The position numbers were made by a program, and so were the translations under genes. DNA of 40,448 nucleotides, from NCBI RefSeq assembly GCF_002339505.1, contig NZ_DDJO01000001.1:55221-95668 (forward strand), read 5' to 3'. This document shows, in pieces, positions 23,347 through 31,750 of the stretch. The stretch is from Corynebacterium sp. UBA2622 (GTDB taxonomy: Bacteria > Actinomycetota > Actinomycetes > Mycobacteriales > Mycobacteriaceae). The first letter of the stretch is position 1. Every line of letters begins with the position of its first letter. The notes under the pieces are model-generated. The model saw only the letters and a list, made by a program, of their open reading frames with translations. It was not told the origin of the DNA and ran no database searches.

Positions 23347-24270
23347 GTGACTGAAAACCCAGGTCCCGCGACCGACCCCGGTGTGGGGGGCCGCAAGCGC
23401 GGCTCCACGCGAGTCCTCCACGCCCCACGCCCGAAGAACAAGGCGGGGCGCAACCTCCCCGCCGCGACGGCGACCGGCCTGGGTCTTGCGGTGCTGGTGC
23501 TTCTTGCAGCATGGATCGGTCCGGTGGCGTGGTACCCGCTCGTCGCCGTCGCGGTTGCCCTGGCGATGTGGGAGGTGCTCACGCGCCTGCGCGAGGCGGG
23601 GTACCGGCAGCCCCGCACCCTGCTGATCATCCTGGGGCAGGCCATGCTGTGGGCGTCCGCGCTTTTCAGCGTGGTGGGCCTGGTGTCGGGCTTCGCCTTC
23701 AGCGTCCTCTTCCTCATGTTCTACCGCCTGTTCCATAACGGGCGTCACCGTAAGCCGGAAAACTACCTGCGCGACACCGCGGTCGGGGTGTTCGTGCTCG
23801 CGTGGATTCCCCTTTTCGGTTCCTTCGCCGCGCTGATCTCGCTGATTGACAACCCCGTCCAGCCCGGCGGGGTATTCATCCTCACCTTCATGCTCGGGGT
23901 GGTGGCTTCCGACATCGGTGGGTACTGCGCGGGCGTGATGTTCGGCTCGCACCCCATGGCACCCGCCGTGAGCCCGAACAAGAGCTGGGAGGGTTTTGCC
24001 GGGTCGATTGTCTTCGGGGTTGTCACCGGGGCGCTCATCGTCACCCTGCTTCTCGACCAGCCGTGGTGGCTCGGTGCGCTGCTCGGGGTCGCGCTGGTGA
24101 TCTGCGCGACCATGGGGGATCTCGTGGAGAGCCAGTTCAAGCGGGAGCTGGGGATCAAGGACATGTCCCGGCTCCTCCCGGGCCACGGCGGCCTCATGGA
24201 CCGCCTCGACGGGGTGCTGCCCGCCGCGGCCTCCACCTGGCTCGTGCTCACGCTGGTGGCCACCTTCTAG
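23347..24270 (+). CDS. cdsA: Phosphatidate cytidylyltransferase (CDP-diacylglycerol synthase)
   Basis: Makes CDP-diacylglycerol, the precursor of phosphatidylinositol, phosphatidylglycerol and cardiolipin. It has 307 residues: a hydrophilic N terminus of about 35, then roughly eight membrane segments. The family signature covers SPNKSWEGFAGSIVFG, GDLVESQFKRELGIKDMS and LLPGHGGLMDRLDG near the C terminus, including the metal-binding acidic residues. No clear ribosome binding site precedes the GTG. Confidence 0.95.
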   Translation: MTENPGPATDPGVGGRKRGSTRVLHAPRPKNKAGRNLPAATATGLGLAVLVLLAAWIGPVAWYPLVAVAVALAMWEVLTRLREAGYRQPRTLLIILGQAMLWASALFSVVGLVSGFAFSVLFLMFYRLFHNGRHRKPENYLRDTAVGVFVLAWIPLFGSFAALISLIDNPVQPGGVFILTFMLGVVASDIGGYCAGVMFGSHPMAPAVSPNKSWEGFAGSIVFGVVTGALIVTLLLDQPWWLGALLGVALVICATMGDLVESQFKRELGIKDMSRLLPGHGGLMDRLDGVLPAAASTWLVLTLVATF

Positions 24271-24306
24271 GCGGGCGGGAGATTCGTCAAGCGTCGGCCG
24301 ACGTGC

Positions 24307-24312
24307 AAAGAT
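24307..24312 (+). promoter_or_regulatory. -10 element of rlmN (AAAGAT)
   Basis: AAAGAT ends ten bases before the ATG at 24323; the alternative ATG at 24311 overlaps it and is therefore unlikely. Confidence 0.4.
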
Positions 24313-24322
24313 GGGGGCTGTT

Positions 24323-25426
24323 ATGAGCGATTTTCCCCACATCCAGCTGCTCGCCCCCAAGCGCGGCATGCCCCCGAAGCACTTCGCCGACCTCAGCGCC
24401 GAGGAGCGGGTCGCCGCGCTGGGTGACCTCGGTCTGCCCAGGTTCCGCGCGGACCAGATCGCCCGGCACTACTACGGCAAATTCGAGGCGGACCCGCTGA
24501 CCATGACGGACCTGCCGGAGGCGCAGCGCCAGCTGGTCAAGGACGCGTTGTTCCCCCAGCTGCTCTCCCCGGTGCGCACCGTGGAGACGGACGAGGGTGA
24601 CACCACGAAGACCCTGTGGCGCCTCCACGACGGCATCCTGCTCGAGTCCGTCCTCATGCGCTACCCGGGCCGTGCAACCCTGTGCATTTCCTCGCAGGCG
24701 GGCTGCGGCATGGCCTGCCCGTTCTGCGCGACGGGGCAGGGCGGACTCGACCGCAACCTGTCCACCGCGGAGATCGTCGACCAGGTCCGCGAGGCGGCTG
24801 CCGCGATGGAGCGCGAGGGCTCCCGCCTTTCCAACGTGGTCTTCATGGGCATGGGTGAGCCCCTGGCCAACTACAACCGGGTCGTCTCTGCGGTGCGCCA
24901 GATCACCCGCCCGGCCCCGGAGGGCTTCGGCATCTCCCAGCGCAACGTCACCGTCTCCACGGTCGGCCTCGCGCCGCAGATCCGCCGTCTCGCCGACGAG
25001 GGCTTCTCCTGCACCCTCGCCGTTTCCCTGCACACGCCCGACGACGAACTGCGCGACGAGCTGGTGCCCATGAACAACCGCTTCGCAGTCGCAGACGTGC
25101 TCGATGCCGCGCGCTACTACGCCGACCAGACGGGCCGGCGCGTGTCCATCGAGTACGCGCTGATCCGCGACATCAACGACCAGGACTTCCGCGCCGACAT
25201 GCTGGGGCGCAAGCTTCACGACGCCCTCGGTTCCCTGGTTCACGTCAACCTCATCCCCCTGAACCCGACCCCTGGTTCGAAGTGGGACGCCTCCCCGCGG
25301 GCGAGGCAGGACGAGTTCGTCCGCCGCGTCATCGCACAGGGCGTTACCTGCACCGTCCGCGACACCAAGGACCAGGAAATCGCCGCGGCGTGCGGTCAGC
25401 TCGCCGCCGACGAAAAGGCGGGGTAG
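24323..25426 (+). CDS. rlmN: Dual-specificity rRNA/tRNA adenine-C2 methyltransferase RlmN
   Basis: Radical SAM enzyme that methylates A2503 of 23S rRNA and A37 of some tRNAs. It has 367 residues from the ATG at 24323. The iron-sulfur motif CxxxCxxC is CGMACPFC (Cys128, Cys132, Cys135). The SAM-contact motif VVFMGMGEPLANYN, the substrate region TVSTVGLAPQIRRL, NLIPLNPTPGSKW, and the C-terminal methyl-carrying Cys region (GVTCTVRDTKDQEI) are all present. Confidence 0.96.
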   Translation: MSDFPHIQLLAPKRGMPPKHFADLSAEERVAALGDLGLPRFRADQIARHYYGKFEADPLTMTDLPEAQRQLVKDALFPQLLSPVRTVETDEGDTTKTLWRLHDGILLESVLMRYPGRATLCISSQAGCGMACPFCATGQGGLDRNLSTAEIVDQVREAAAAMEREGSRLSNVVFMGMGEPLANYNRVVSAVRQITRPAPEGFGISQRNVTVSTVGLAPQIRRLADEGFSCTLAVSLHTPDDELRDELVPMNNRFAVADVLDAARYYADQTGRRVSIEYALIRDINDQDFRADMLGRKLHDALGSLVHVNLIPLNPTPGSKWDASPRARQDEFVRRVIAQGVTCTVRDTKDQEIAAACGQLAADEKAG

Positions 25427-25450
25427 CCGCCGGGCGCCGACGGACGCGAA

Positions 25451-25494
25451 AGGGGCGGGCCGCACCGGACGAAATCCGGCGGCGGCCCGCCCCT
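25451..25494. terminator. Bidirectional hairpin between rlmN and the DUF2631 gene
   Basis: AGGGGCGGGCCGC (25451-25463) pairs perfectly with GCGGCCCGCCCCT (25482-25494), with an inner CCGGA/TCCGG helix. It serves two converging genes. T runs are short on both strands. Confidence 0.65.
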
Positions 25495-25509
25495 GTGGTT
25501 TCCAGTGCC

Positions 25510-26091
25510 TTAGCTGTTGCGCAGGCCCCGGTAGTCGGGAGTGTGGGCACCCGGTGCATCGACGGTGGGAACGTCGGACTCATCGATGACGGTGACCTTG
25601 CGCTCTGCGTCATCGTGCTCGAGGCCCTCGGCGCGGTGGCTGGTGGCCACGCGCTCCACAGGCACCGTGTCCTGGTGTCCGCGGAGGTGGGTCACGCGGG
25701 AGGGATCGATGTTCAGGGCGCGCAGGGAGCGGTCGTCCAGATCGGCGTAGCTTCCGGAAAGGGTGTGCTGGTCGTAGGCCCAGTCGCGCTCCACGTAACC
25801 GACCGGCTTGTTGTGGGCGGTGACGGTGCGCACCTGGTTCAGCGTCGGGCGCACGGCGAAGAGGATGAGGCCGAGGGCGATGAGGACCGCGAGAGTGATC
25901 AGCCAGATCGTTTCCACGTGGCCGTGGTGGTTGCCGAAGTTGTACGCGACGAGGAACGCCACGGAGATCCAGCCCGCGATCTGGATGGAGGCCGGGCTCA
26001 GCTCGCTCCAGCCGTACTTCGCGGAGGGGACGTCCGCCTCGGAAACGCCGTTGTACACCTGGGGTGCTCTGTCGTGCGCGTGGTGGGCCAC
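25510..26091 (-). CDS. DUF2631 family membrane protein
   Basis: Protein of 193 residues from the GTG at 26091, which has AAGGAG seven bases upstream. The first part is His-rich (AHHAHDRAP) and contains SAKYGWSELSPASIQIAGW, which I associate with actinobacterial DUF2631. Two membrane segments follow (IAGWISVAFLVAYNF and IWLITLAVLIALGLILFAV). The C-terminal 100 residues are hydrophilic and acidic (LDDRSLRALNIDPSRV and later), longer than the short DUF2631 proteins I recall. Function is unknown. It lies next to, and divergent from, dxr. Confidence 0.75.
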   Translation of the reverse strand: MAHHAHDRAPQVYNGVSEADVPSAKYGWSELSPASIQIAGWISVAFLVAYNFGNHHGHVETIWLITLAVLIALGLILFAVRPTLNQVRTVTAHNKPVGYVERDWAYDQHTLSGSYADLDDRSLRALNIDPSRVTHLRGHQDTVPVERVATSHRAEGLEHDDAERKVTVIDESDVPTVDAPGAHTPDYRGLRNS

Positions 26092-26136
26092 TGCTTTCTC
26101 CTTGCTGAACCTCGGAACCCGCCGGCGGCGGGCAGA

Positions 26137-26142
26137 ATGATA
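26137..26142 (-). promoter_or_regulatory. Putative -10 element of the DUF2631 gene (TATCAT)
   Basis: TATCAT on the minus strand lies about 45 bases before the GTG. The leader contains a small CCCGCC/GGCGGG hairpin (26118-26132) and the AAGGAG site. Confidence 0.45.
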
Positions 26143-26242
26143 CCTGCGGACATTCTCCCACACCCCGGTGCGCAAGAGTGAGTGGATACCCCCCAAATGT
26201 TTCATACTTTTCATTGAGTACGGCCGTGTCCGGGGGTCATGC

Positions 26243-26248
26243 CACAAT
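26243..26248 (+). promoter_or_regulatory. -10 element of dxr (CACAAT), leaderless type
   Basis: CACAAT ends six bases before the GTG at 26255, which matches the family N terminus. Confidence 0.45.
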
Positions 26249-26254
26249 GGCGGG

Positions 26255-27418
26255 GTGAAAAAGATTGTGCTTCTCGGCTCCACCGGCTCGATCGGGACGC
26301 AGGCCGTCGAGGTCATCCAGGCAAACCGGGACTCCTTCGAGGTGGTGGGCATTGCCGCCGGCGGCCGTAACCCCGGCCTCGTGATCGAGCAGGCCCGCGC
26401 CTTCGGTCTGGGGGCCGACGCCGTCTCCGTCTCCGACCCGGGGGCAGCCGCCGAGGTGTCGCGGGAGCTGGGCTCGAGCGTTCTCGCCGACCCCCAGGAT
26501 CTCGTCCGCTCCCGGCCGTCGGACGTGGTCCTCAACGCGCTGGTGGGGTCCCTCGGGCTCGCGTCCACGCTCGCGGCACTGGAGACGGGTGCGACACTCG
26601 CACTCGCCAACAAGGAGTCGCTCGTGGCGGGAGGGGAGCTCGTCACCGGCACCGCGGCCCCGGGGCAGATTGTTCCCGTCGATTCCGAGCATTCGGCGAT
26701 GGCTCAATGCCTGCGCTCCGGCGCGCGCGGTGAGGTCGCCCGCCTCGTCCTCACGGCATCCGGCGGTCCCTTCCGGGGACGCACCCGCGACGAAATGTGG
26801 GATGTGACCCCCCGGGAGGCTGCCGCGCACCCGACGTGGAGCATGGGCCAGATGAACACGCTGAACTCCGCGACGCTGGTGAACAAGGGGCTGGAGCTCA
26901 TCGAGGCGACCCTGCTGTTCGATATCCCCCCGGCGCTTATCGACGTCACCGTCCACCCCCAGTCGATCGTCCACTCGATGGTGACCTTCTGCGACGGCGC
27001 GACAATCGCGCAGGCCTCGCCACCCTCCATGAAGTTGCCCATTGCCCACGCACTGGCGTGGCCCGACCGGGTCGCGAACGCCCAGCCCTCCCTCGATTTC
27101 TCGCAGGCGATGGACTGGCGTTTCGAGCCCCTCGATGACACGGCTTTCCCCGCTGTCGGCCTCGCCCGCCGGGTGGCGGAGGCGGGGGAGACCTACCCCG
27201 CGGTCTACAACGCCGCCAACGAGGAGGCAGCGGCCGCGTTCCTGGACGGGCGCATCCGCTTCCCGCAGGTTGTCGACGTCATCGCCGACGTTCTGGACGG
27301 CGCCGCCGACTTCGTCGTCAAGCCCGGGTCTTTCGGGGCGGTCGTTGCGGTGGAGGACGAAGCCCGCCGCCGCGCGCGCGGCAGCATCGCCCGTCTCGCC
27401 GGAAACGGCCGCGGGTAG
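26255..27418 (+). CDS. dxr: 1-deoxy-D-xylulose 5-phosphate reductoisomerase
   Basis: Second step of the non-mevalonate isoprenoid pathway: DXP to MEP with NADPH. It has 387 residues from the GTG at 26255, giving the expected start KKIVLLGSTGSIGTQAVEV (nucleotide binding). Catalytic regions LANKESLVAGG, VPVDSEHSA, ILTASGGPFRG-like VLTASGGPFRG, and HPQSIVHSMVTF are present. It belongs with ispG, three genes down this strand in the same pathway, with a site-2 protease in between. Confidence 0.96.
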   Translation: MKKIVLLGSTGSIGTQAVEVIQANRDSFEVVGIAAGGRNPGLVIEQARAFGLGADAVSVSDPGAAAEVSRELGSSVLADPQDLVRSRPSDVVLNALVGSLGLASTLAALETGATLALANKESLVAGGELVTGTAAPGQIVPVDSEHSAMAQCLRSGARGEVARLVLTASGGPFRGRTRDEMWDVTPREAAAHPTWSMGQMNTLNSATLVNKGLELIEATLLFDIPPALIDVTVHPQSIVHSMVTFCDGATIAQASPPSMKLPIAHALAWPDRVANAQPSLDFSQAMDWRFEPLDDTAFPAVGLARRVAEAGETYPAVYNAANEEAAAAFLDGRIRFPQVVDVIADVLDGAADFVVKPGSFGAVVAVEDEARRRARGSIARLAGNGRG

Positions 27419-27427
27419 GGCGGGCGC

Positions 27428-28639
27428 GTGGGCTCCCTGACGGGCATTGTCATCTTCGCCCTCGGCATCGCGGCATCGATCGCGCTGCACGAGGCCGGCC
27501 ACATGTTCGTGGCCCGCGCGTGCGACATGCGGGTGAGGCGCTATTTCATCGGTTTCGGCCCGCCCGTGTGGCAGGCCACCCGGGGGCACACCACATACGG
27601 CATCGCGGCGCTGCCCTTCGGGGGCTTCTGCGACATCGCCGGGATGACCGCCCAGGACGACCTCACCGAGGAGGAGAAGCCGCTCGCGATGTACCGCAAG
27701 CCGGCGTGGCAGCGCGTTTCGGTGATGAGCGGCGGCATCGCCATGAACCTGCTCCTCGGGCTGGTGATCACCTATCTCGTCGCGGTGTTCGCCTCCATTC
27801 CCAACCCGTACGCTGACCGCACCCCGACCGTGGGTGCTCTCGCCTGCACCTCGGACCAGGTGGCCCCTGACACCCTGGCGGAGTGCACGGGCCCCGGGCC
27901 CGCCGCGGAGGCCGGCATCCAGGCGGGGGACAAGCTTCTCGCTGTCGACGGCCACAAGATCGCCGCGTTCACGGAGGTGCGCACCTACGTGATGACGCGC
28001 CCGGAGCAGACCGTCTCGCTGGAAATCGAGCGCGACGGCGCCCGCCGGGACATCCCGGTGCACGTCAACGCAGTCACGCGGCTCCACCCGAAGACCGGAC
28101 GGCCGGTCCGGGCCGGGGCGATCGGGGTGAGCAGCAAACCGGTGGACAACCCCACGGCCTCGTTCGGGCCCGTTGACGCGGTGCCCGCCACTGCCCGGCT
28201 CACGGGTCAGATGCTGTGCGCCACCGTGGACGGTATTGCCGCCTTCCCGGGCAAGATCCCCGGGGTGGTCGCGTCGATCTTCGGCGCCCAACGCGACGCA
28301 GATGGGCCGGTGAGCGTAATCGGGGCATCCCGGGCAGGCGGGGAGCTCGTCGAGCGCAGCATGTGGGAGGTCTTCTGGATGCTCCTCGCATCCCTGAACT
28401 TCTTCCTCGCCCTGTTCAACCTCGTCCCGCTCCCGCCGCTGGACGGAGGGCACATCGCGGTGATCGTCTACGAGAAGATCCGCGACGCAATCCGCCGTCT
28501 CCGCGGCCTCGCCCCCGGAGGTCCGGTAGACTACCGCAGGCTCATGCCGCTGACCTACGCGATGGCGTCGCTGCTGCTCGTCGTGGGGGTGTTTGTCATG
28601 CTTGCGGACGTGGTCAACCCCGTAAAGGTGTTCGGGTAG
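27428..28639 (+). CDS. Site-2 intramembrane metalloprotease (RseP/Rip1 family, M50)
   Basis: Zinc protease that cuts membrane-bound regulators, such as anti-sigma factors, inside the membrane. It has 403 residues with a GTG start nine bases after dxr. The active-site HEAGH is at residues 21-25 in the first membrane helix, and the second motif NLVPLPPLDGGH ends at residue 342. One PDZ domain lies between, at about 130-230, with membrane helices near 105 and 325 and a final one near 375. The position between dxr and ispG is the same as Rip1 (Rv2869c) of M. tuberculosis. Its substrates cannot be told from this sequence. Confidence 0.94.
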   Translation: MGSLTGIVIFALGIAASIALHEAGHMFVARACDMRVRRYFIGFGPPVWQATRGHTTYGIAALPFGGFCDIAGMTAQDDLTEEEKPLAMYRKPAWQRVSVMSGGIAMNLLLGLVITYLVAVFASIPNPYADRTPTVGALACTSDQVAPDTLAECTGPGPAAEAGIQAGDKLLAVDGHKIAAFTEVRTYVMTRPEQTVSLEIERDGARRDIPVHVNAVTRLHPKTGRPVRAGAIGVSSKPVDNPTASFGPVDAVPATARLTGQMLCATVDGIAAFPGKIPGVVASIFGAQRDADGPVSVIGASRAGGELVERSMWEVFWMLLASLNFFLALFNLVPLPPLDGGHIAVIVYEKIRDAIRRLRGLAPGGPVDYRRLMPLTYAMASLLLVVGVFVMLADVVNPVKVFG

Positions 28640-28645
28640 CGGTGC

Positions 28646-28651
28646 TAGAGT
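28646..28651 (+). promoter_or_regulatory. -10 element of ispG (TAGAGT), leaderless type
   Basis: TAGAGT ends eight bases before the ispG ATG; no ribosome binding site fits in the gap. Confidence 0.6.
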
Positions 28652-28659
28652 TGGGGGCT

Positions 28660-29823
28660 ATGAATCAGCCTATTGCTTTGGGTCTTCCCGATAGCCCGCC
28701 CCCGACCCTCGCGCCGCGTCGCCGCACCCGTCAGCTGATGGTCGGGAGCGTGGGGGTCGGCTCCGAGCACCCGGTCTCGGTCCAGTCGATGACGACGACG
28801 AAGACGCACGACATCAACGCGACGCTGCAGCAGATCGCCCAGCTGACCACAGCGGGCTGCGACATCGTCCGCGTCGCGTGCCCCAAGACGGTGGATGCGG
28901 AGGCCCTCCCGGCCATCGCGGCGAAGTCGCCGATCCCGGTGATCGCCGACATCCACTTCCAGCCGAAATACATCTTCGCCGCCATCGACGCGGGTTGCGC
29001 CGCCGTCCGTGTCAACCCGGGCAACATCAAGGAGTTCGACGGGCGCGTCAAGGAGGTCGCCAAGGCGGCCGGTGACGCAGGTATCCCGATCCGCATCGGG
29101 GTCAACGGCGGCTCCCTCGACAAGCGTCTGCTGGAGAAGTACGGCAGGGCAACCCCGGAGGCGCTGGTCGAATCCGCAGTGTACGAGGCAGGGCTGTTCG
29201 AGGAACACGGTTTCGGCGACATCGCCATCTCCGTCAAGCACTCCGACCCGGTGCTCATGGTCGAGGCCTACCGCCAGCTCGCCGAGGTCACCGATTACCC
29301 GCTGCACCTCGGCGTAACGGAGGCAGGACCCAAGTTCATGGGCACCATCAAGTCGTCCGTCGCTTTCGGCGCGCTGCTCTCCCAGGGCATCGGAGACACC
29401 ATCCGAGTGTCCCTCTCCGCGGATCCGGTCGAGGAGATCAAGGTCGGTGACCAGATCCTCCAGTCGCTCAACCTGCGGCCGCGCAAGCTCGAAATCGTCT
29501 CCTGCCCGTCCTGCGGTCGCGCGCAGGTGGACGTTTACAAGCTCGCCGAGGAAGTCACCGCGGGCCTCGAGGGCATGGAGTTCCCCCTCCGCGTGGCGGT
29601 CATGGGGTGTGTCGTCAACGGCCCAGGCGAGGCCCGCGATGCGGATCTCGGCGTCGCTTCGGGCAACGGCAAGGGCCAGATCTTCGTCAAGGGCGAGGTC
29701 GTTGAGACGGTCCCCGAGGCGAAGATCGTGGAGACGCTGATCTCCCACGCCCTGCGGATCGCCGAGGAGGAGGGCCTCGAGGAAATCGAGGGCGCGAAGG
29801 CGGAAGTCAAGGTCACCCGCTAG
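28660..29823 (+). CDS. ispG: 4-hydroxy-3-methylbut-2-en-1-yl diphosphate synthase (flavodoxin)
   Basis: Iron-sulfur enzyme of the MEP pathway converting MEcPP to HMBPP. It has 387 residues from the ATG at 28660. Conserved segments: VSVQSMTTTKTHD, PVIADIHFQPKY, AVRVNPGNIK and LHLGVTEAG in the TIM barrel, then the 4Fe-4S region with SCPSCGRAQVD and MGCVVNGPGEARDADLG. It acts downstream of dxr. Confidence 0.96.
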   Translation: MNQPIALGLPDSPPPTLAPRRRTRQLMVGSVGVGSEHPVSVQSMTTTKTHDINATLQQIAQLTTAGCDIVRVACPKTVDAEALPAIAAKSPIPVIADIHFQPKYIFAAIDAGCAAVRVNPGNIKEFDGRVKEVAKAAGDAGIPIRIGVNGGSLDKRLLEKYGRATPEALVESAVYEAGLFEEHGFGDIAISVKHSDPVLMVEAYRQLAEVTDYPLHLGVTEAGPKFMGTIKSSVAFGALLSQGIGDTIRVSLSADPVEEIKVGDQILQSLNLRPRKLEIVSCPSCGRAQVDVYKLAEEVTAGLEGMEFPLRVAVMGCVVNGPGEARDADLGVASGNGKGQIFVKGEVVETVPEAKIVETLISHALRIAEEEGLEEIEGAKAEVKVTR

Positions 29824-29847
29824 ACCCCGTGGTCCCACGGAGTGGTG

Positions 29848-29869
29848 GCGCCGGCTGGGATGCCGGCGC
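29848..29869. terminator. GC hairpin between ispG and the PBP gene
   Basis: GCGCCGGC (29848-29855) and GCCGGCGC (29862-29869) form a perfect 8-base stem with a TGGGAT loop. It sits between the ispG stop and the -10 of the next gene, so it may end ispG or act on that promoter. Confidence 0.45.
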
Positions 29870-29872
29870 TGT

Positions 29873-29878
29873 TATCTT
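29873..29878 (+). promoter_or_regulatory. -10 element of the PBP gene (TATCTT), leaderless type
   Basis: TATCTT ends six bases before the ATG at 29885. Confidence 0.5.
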
Positions 29879-29884
29879 CATCCC

Positions 29885-31717
29885 ATGAACCGTTCCGTGG
29901 TCGCCGTCGCCAGCGCCTGCGCGCTCGTCGCCCCCCTCGCCGCGTGCACCCCGAAGCCCCACGATGCCGGGCCCACAGTCCAGGATTTCGTCGACGCGGT
30001 GCGTGAAAAGGACTACGACGCGATCGCTTCGCTTGTCGACGACCCCTCCGCCGCCACCGATTCCATCCGCCAGACCTGGGAGGGCCTGCAGGCCGAGGGG
30101 CTCAACGCCTCGGTGGGAGAGGTGCATCAGCAGGACAACATCGCCACCGTGGACTACACGATGGACTGGGATCTGCCCCGCGACCGCGACTACTCCTACA
30201 ACACGACGATGACTCTCACGCAGTCCGGGGACAAGTGGACGGTGCGCTGGCAGCCCTCGGTACTCAATCCCCGCCTCGGTGCGAACCAGCACTTGGAGCT
30301 GCGCTCCGAGCCGGCGGACAAGGCGAGCGTCGTCTCATCCGACGGTGTGGAGCTTCTCCGCCCGGGTGTGGCCCTGCGCGTGCTGGTGGACCCGGAGCAG
30401 GCGCGCGATGCCCGGGTGACGGCGACCCGCGTTTCGGCGGCGCTGGACAAGGCCCGCGAGGTGGACCAGACGGTTCCCCACCGGGACGCGGCCGAGTTGG
30501 AAGAGGAGATCAAGGGGGCGTCGTCAAGCTACTCTGTGGCCGTCCTGCCCGCGGCCGTGCAGCAGGCGTTCCAGCAATCCCTGGGCGACACCCCCGGCGT
30601 GCGGGTGAACGAGGAGGCGGCGATGGTCAACGCGGACCCGACGTTCGCTCCGGACATCATGGCGCGCGTGGGAGAGCTCGTGCGCGGGGACCTCGACGGC
30701 ACCGCCGGGTGGAATGTCAGCGTAGTCAACAACAACGGCGTCGCGCTGGAGGAGCTCACGGGTGAGGACGCCGTGCCCTCGCCGGCGGTGCATATCAGCC
30801 TGGACCACGCGGTGCAGCGGGCCGCGGAGAAGGCGCTGGAGCCCATTGCGGGCCAGCAGGCGATGGTGGTGGCAATCCGGCCGTCGACGGGCGGCATCCT
30901 CGCGGTGGCGCAGACCCCGGCTGCAGACAAGGACGGCAACATCGCCACGATGGGCCAGTACCCGCCGGGTTCGACGTTCAAGATCATCACCAGCACCGCG
31001 GGCATGGAGCTGCGGGGGCTCACGCCGGACTCCATTGTCCCGTGTCCCGGGTCGATGGACATCTACGGGCGCATCGTGACCAACTACGCCGGCTTCTCCC
31101 TCGGCAGCGTGCCGATGCAGTCCGCTTTCGCCCACTCCTGCAACACCACCTTCGCCGACATCTCGACGCAGCTGGAGCCGGGGCAGCTGAAGGACGTCGG
31201 CAAGCAGTTCGGCCTCGGCGTGGACGTGAACATTCCGGGGATCGACACGGTCACCGGGTCGATCCCGGTCGGGGAGGAGCCCCTCGACCGCACGGAAGCC
31301 GGTTACGGGCAGGGCCACGACCTCGCCAGCCCCTTCGGGATGGCACTGGTGTCCTCGACGGCCGCGCACGGTTCCATGCCCGTGCCCTACCTCATTGAGG
31401 GGCAGGGCACCGACGTGAGCGAGAAGCCGGCGCCGCCGAGCCCGGACGCGCTTGACCAGCTGCGCCAGATGATGAAGGCCGTGACCCAGCCCGGGGGCAC
31501 CGCCAACGGCATGAAGGCCGGGGGAGACATCCGCGGTAAGACGGGTGAAGCGGAGATCAACGGCGGCTCCCACGCCTGGTTCACGGGCTACCGGGCGGAT
31601 GACGACATCGCCTTCGCCACCCTCATCGTCCTGGGCGGCGGCTCGGAGGCCGCGGTGGCTGTGACCGACCGGATGCTGCTCAACCTGGACCAGTCGCGCC
31701 AGCCGGGAGGCGAGTGA
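29885..31717 (+). CDS. Lipoprotein class B penicillin-binding protein (transpeptidase)
   Basis: Peptidoglycan DD-transpeptidase of 610 residues. The N terminus is a lipoprotein signal with lipobox LAAC, Cys21. Next is an NTF2-like (MecA_N-type) domain at about 28-135, a PBP dimerisation region, and the transpeptidase domain with the three penicillin-binding motifs: SxxK as STFK (Ser363, Lys366), SxN as SCN (Ser418-Asn420), and KTG at Lys552. It lacks a glycosyltransferase domain. The comparable genes are Rv2864c and a C. glutamicum lipoprotein PBP near map, from memory. It acts outside the cell membrane. The gene carries two copies or near copies of the 12-mer. Confidence 0.93.
   Translation: MNRSVVAVASACALVAPLAACTPKPHDAGPTVQDFVDAVREKDYDAIASLVDDPSAATDSIRQTWEGLQAEGLNASVGEVHQQDNIATVDYTMDWDLPRDRDYSYNTTMTLTQSGDKWTVRWQPSVLNPRLGANQHLELRSEPADKASVVSSDGVELLRPGVALRVLVDPEQARDARVTATRVSAALDKAREVDQTVPHRDAAELEEEIKGASSSYSVAVLPAAVQQAFQQSLGDTPGVRVNEEAAMVNADPTFAPDIMARVGELVRGDLDGTAGWNVSVVNNNGVALEELTGEDAVPSPAVHISLDHAVQRAAEKALEPIAGQQAMVVAIRPSTGGILAVAQTPAADKDGNIATMGQYPPGSTFKIITSTAGMELRGLTPDSIVPCPGSMDIYGRIVTNYAGFSLGSVPMQSAFAHSCNTTFADISTQLEPGQLKDVGKQFGLGVDVNIPGIDTVTGSIPVGEEPLDRTEAGYGQGHDLASPFGMALVSSTAAHGSMPVPYLIEGQGTDVSEKPAPPSPDALDQLRQMMKAVTQPGGTANGMKAGGDIRGKTGEAEINGGSHAWFTGYRADDDIAFATLIVLGGGSEAAVAVTDRMLLNLDQSRQPGGE
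30030..30041 (+). repeat. 12-mer variant CGCTTGTCGACG, copy in the PBP gene
   Basis: Exact T variant, read as Ser-Leu-Val-Asp-Asp. A near copy on the other strand at 30519-30530 (one mismatch) is read as consecutive Ser codons including the rare TCA. Confidence 0.6.
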
Positions 31718-31737
31718 GGGCCGTCGTCCTCCGGGGC

Positions 31738-31743
31738 TAGCAT
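31738..31743 (+). promoter_or_regulatory. -10 element of map (TAGCAT), leaderless type
   Basis: TAGCAT ends seven bases before the ATG at 31751 and overlaps an upstream in-frame ATG at 31742, so 31751 is the better start. Confidence 0.5.
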
Positions 31744-31750
31744 GGGGGCC

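Noticed and set aside
26237..28453. Long minus-strand open frame opposite dxr and the M50 protease
   Set aside because: Both plus-strand genes carry full family motifs; this frame has none.
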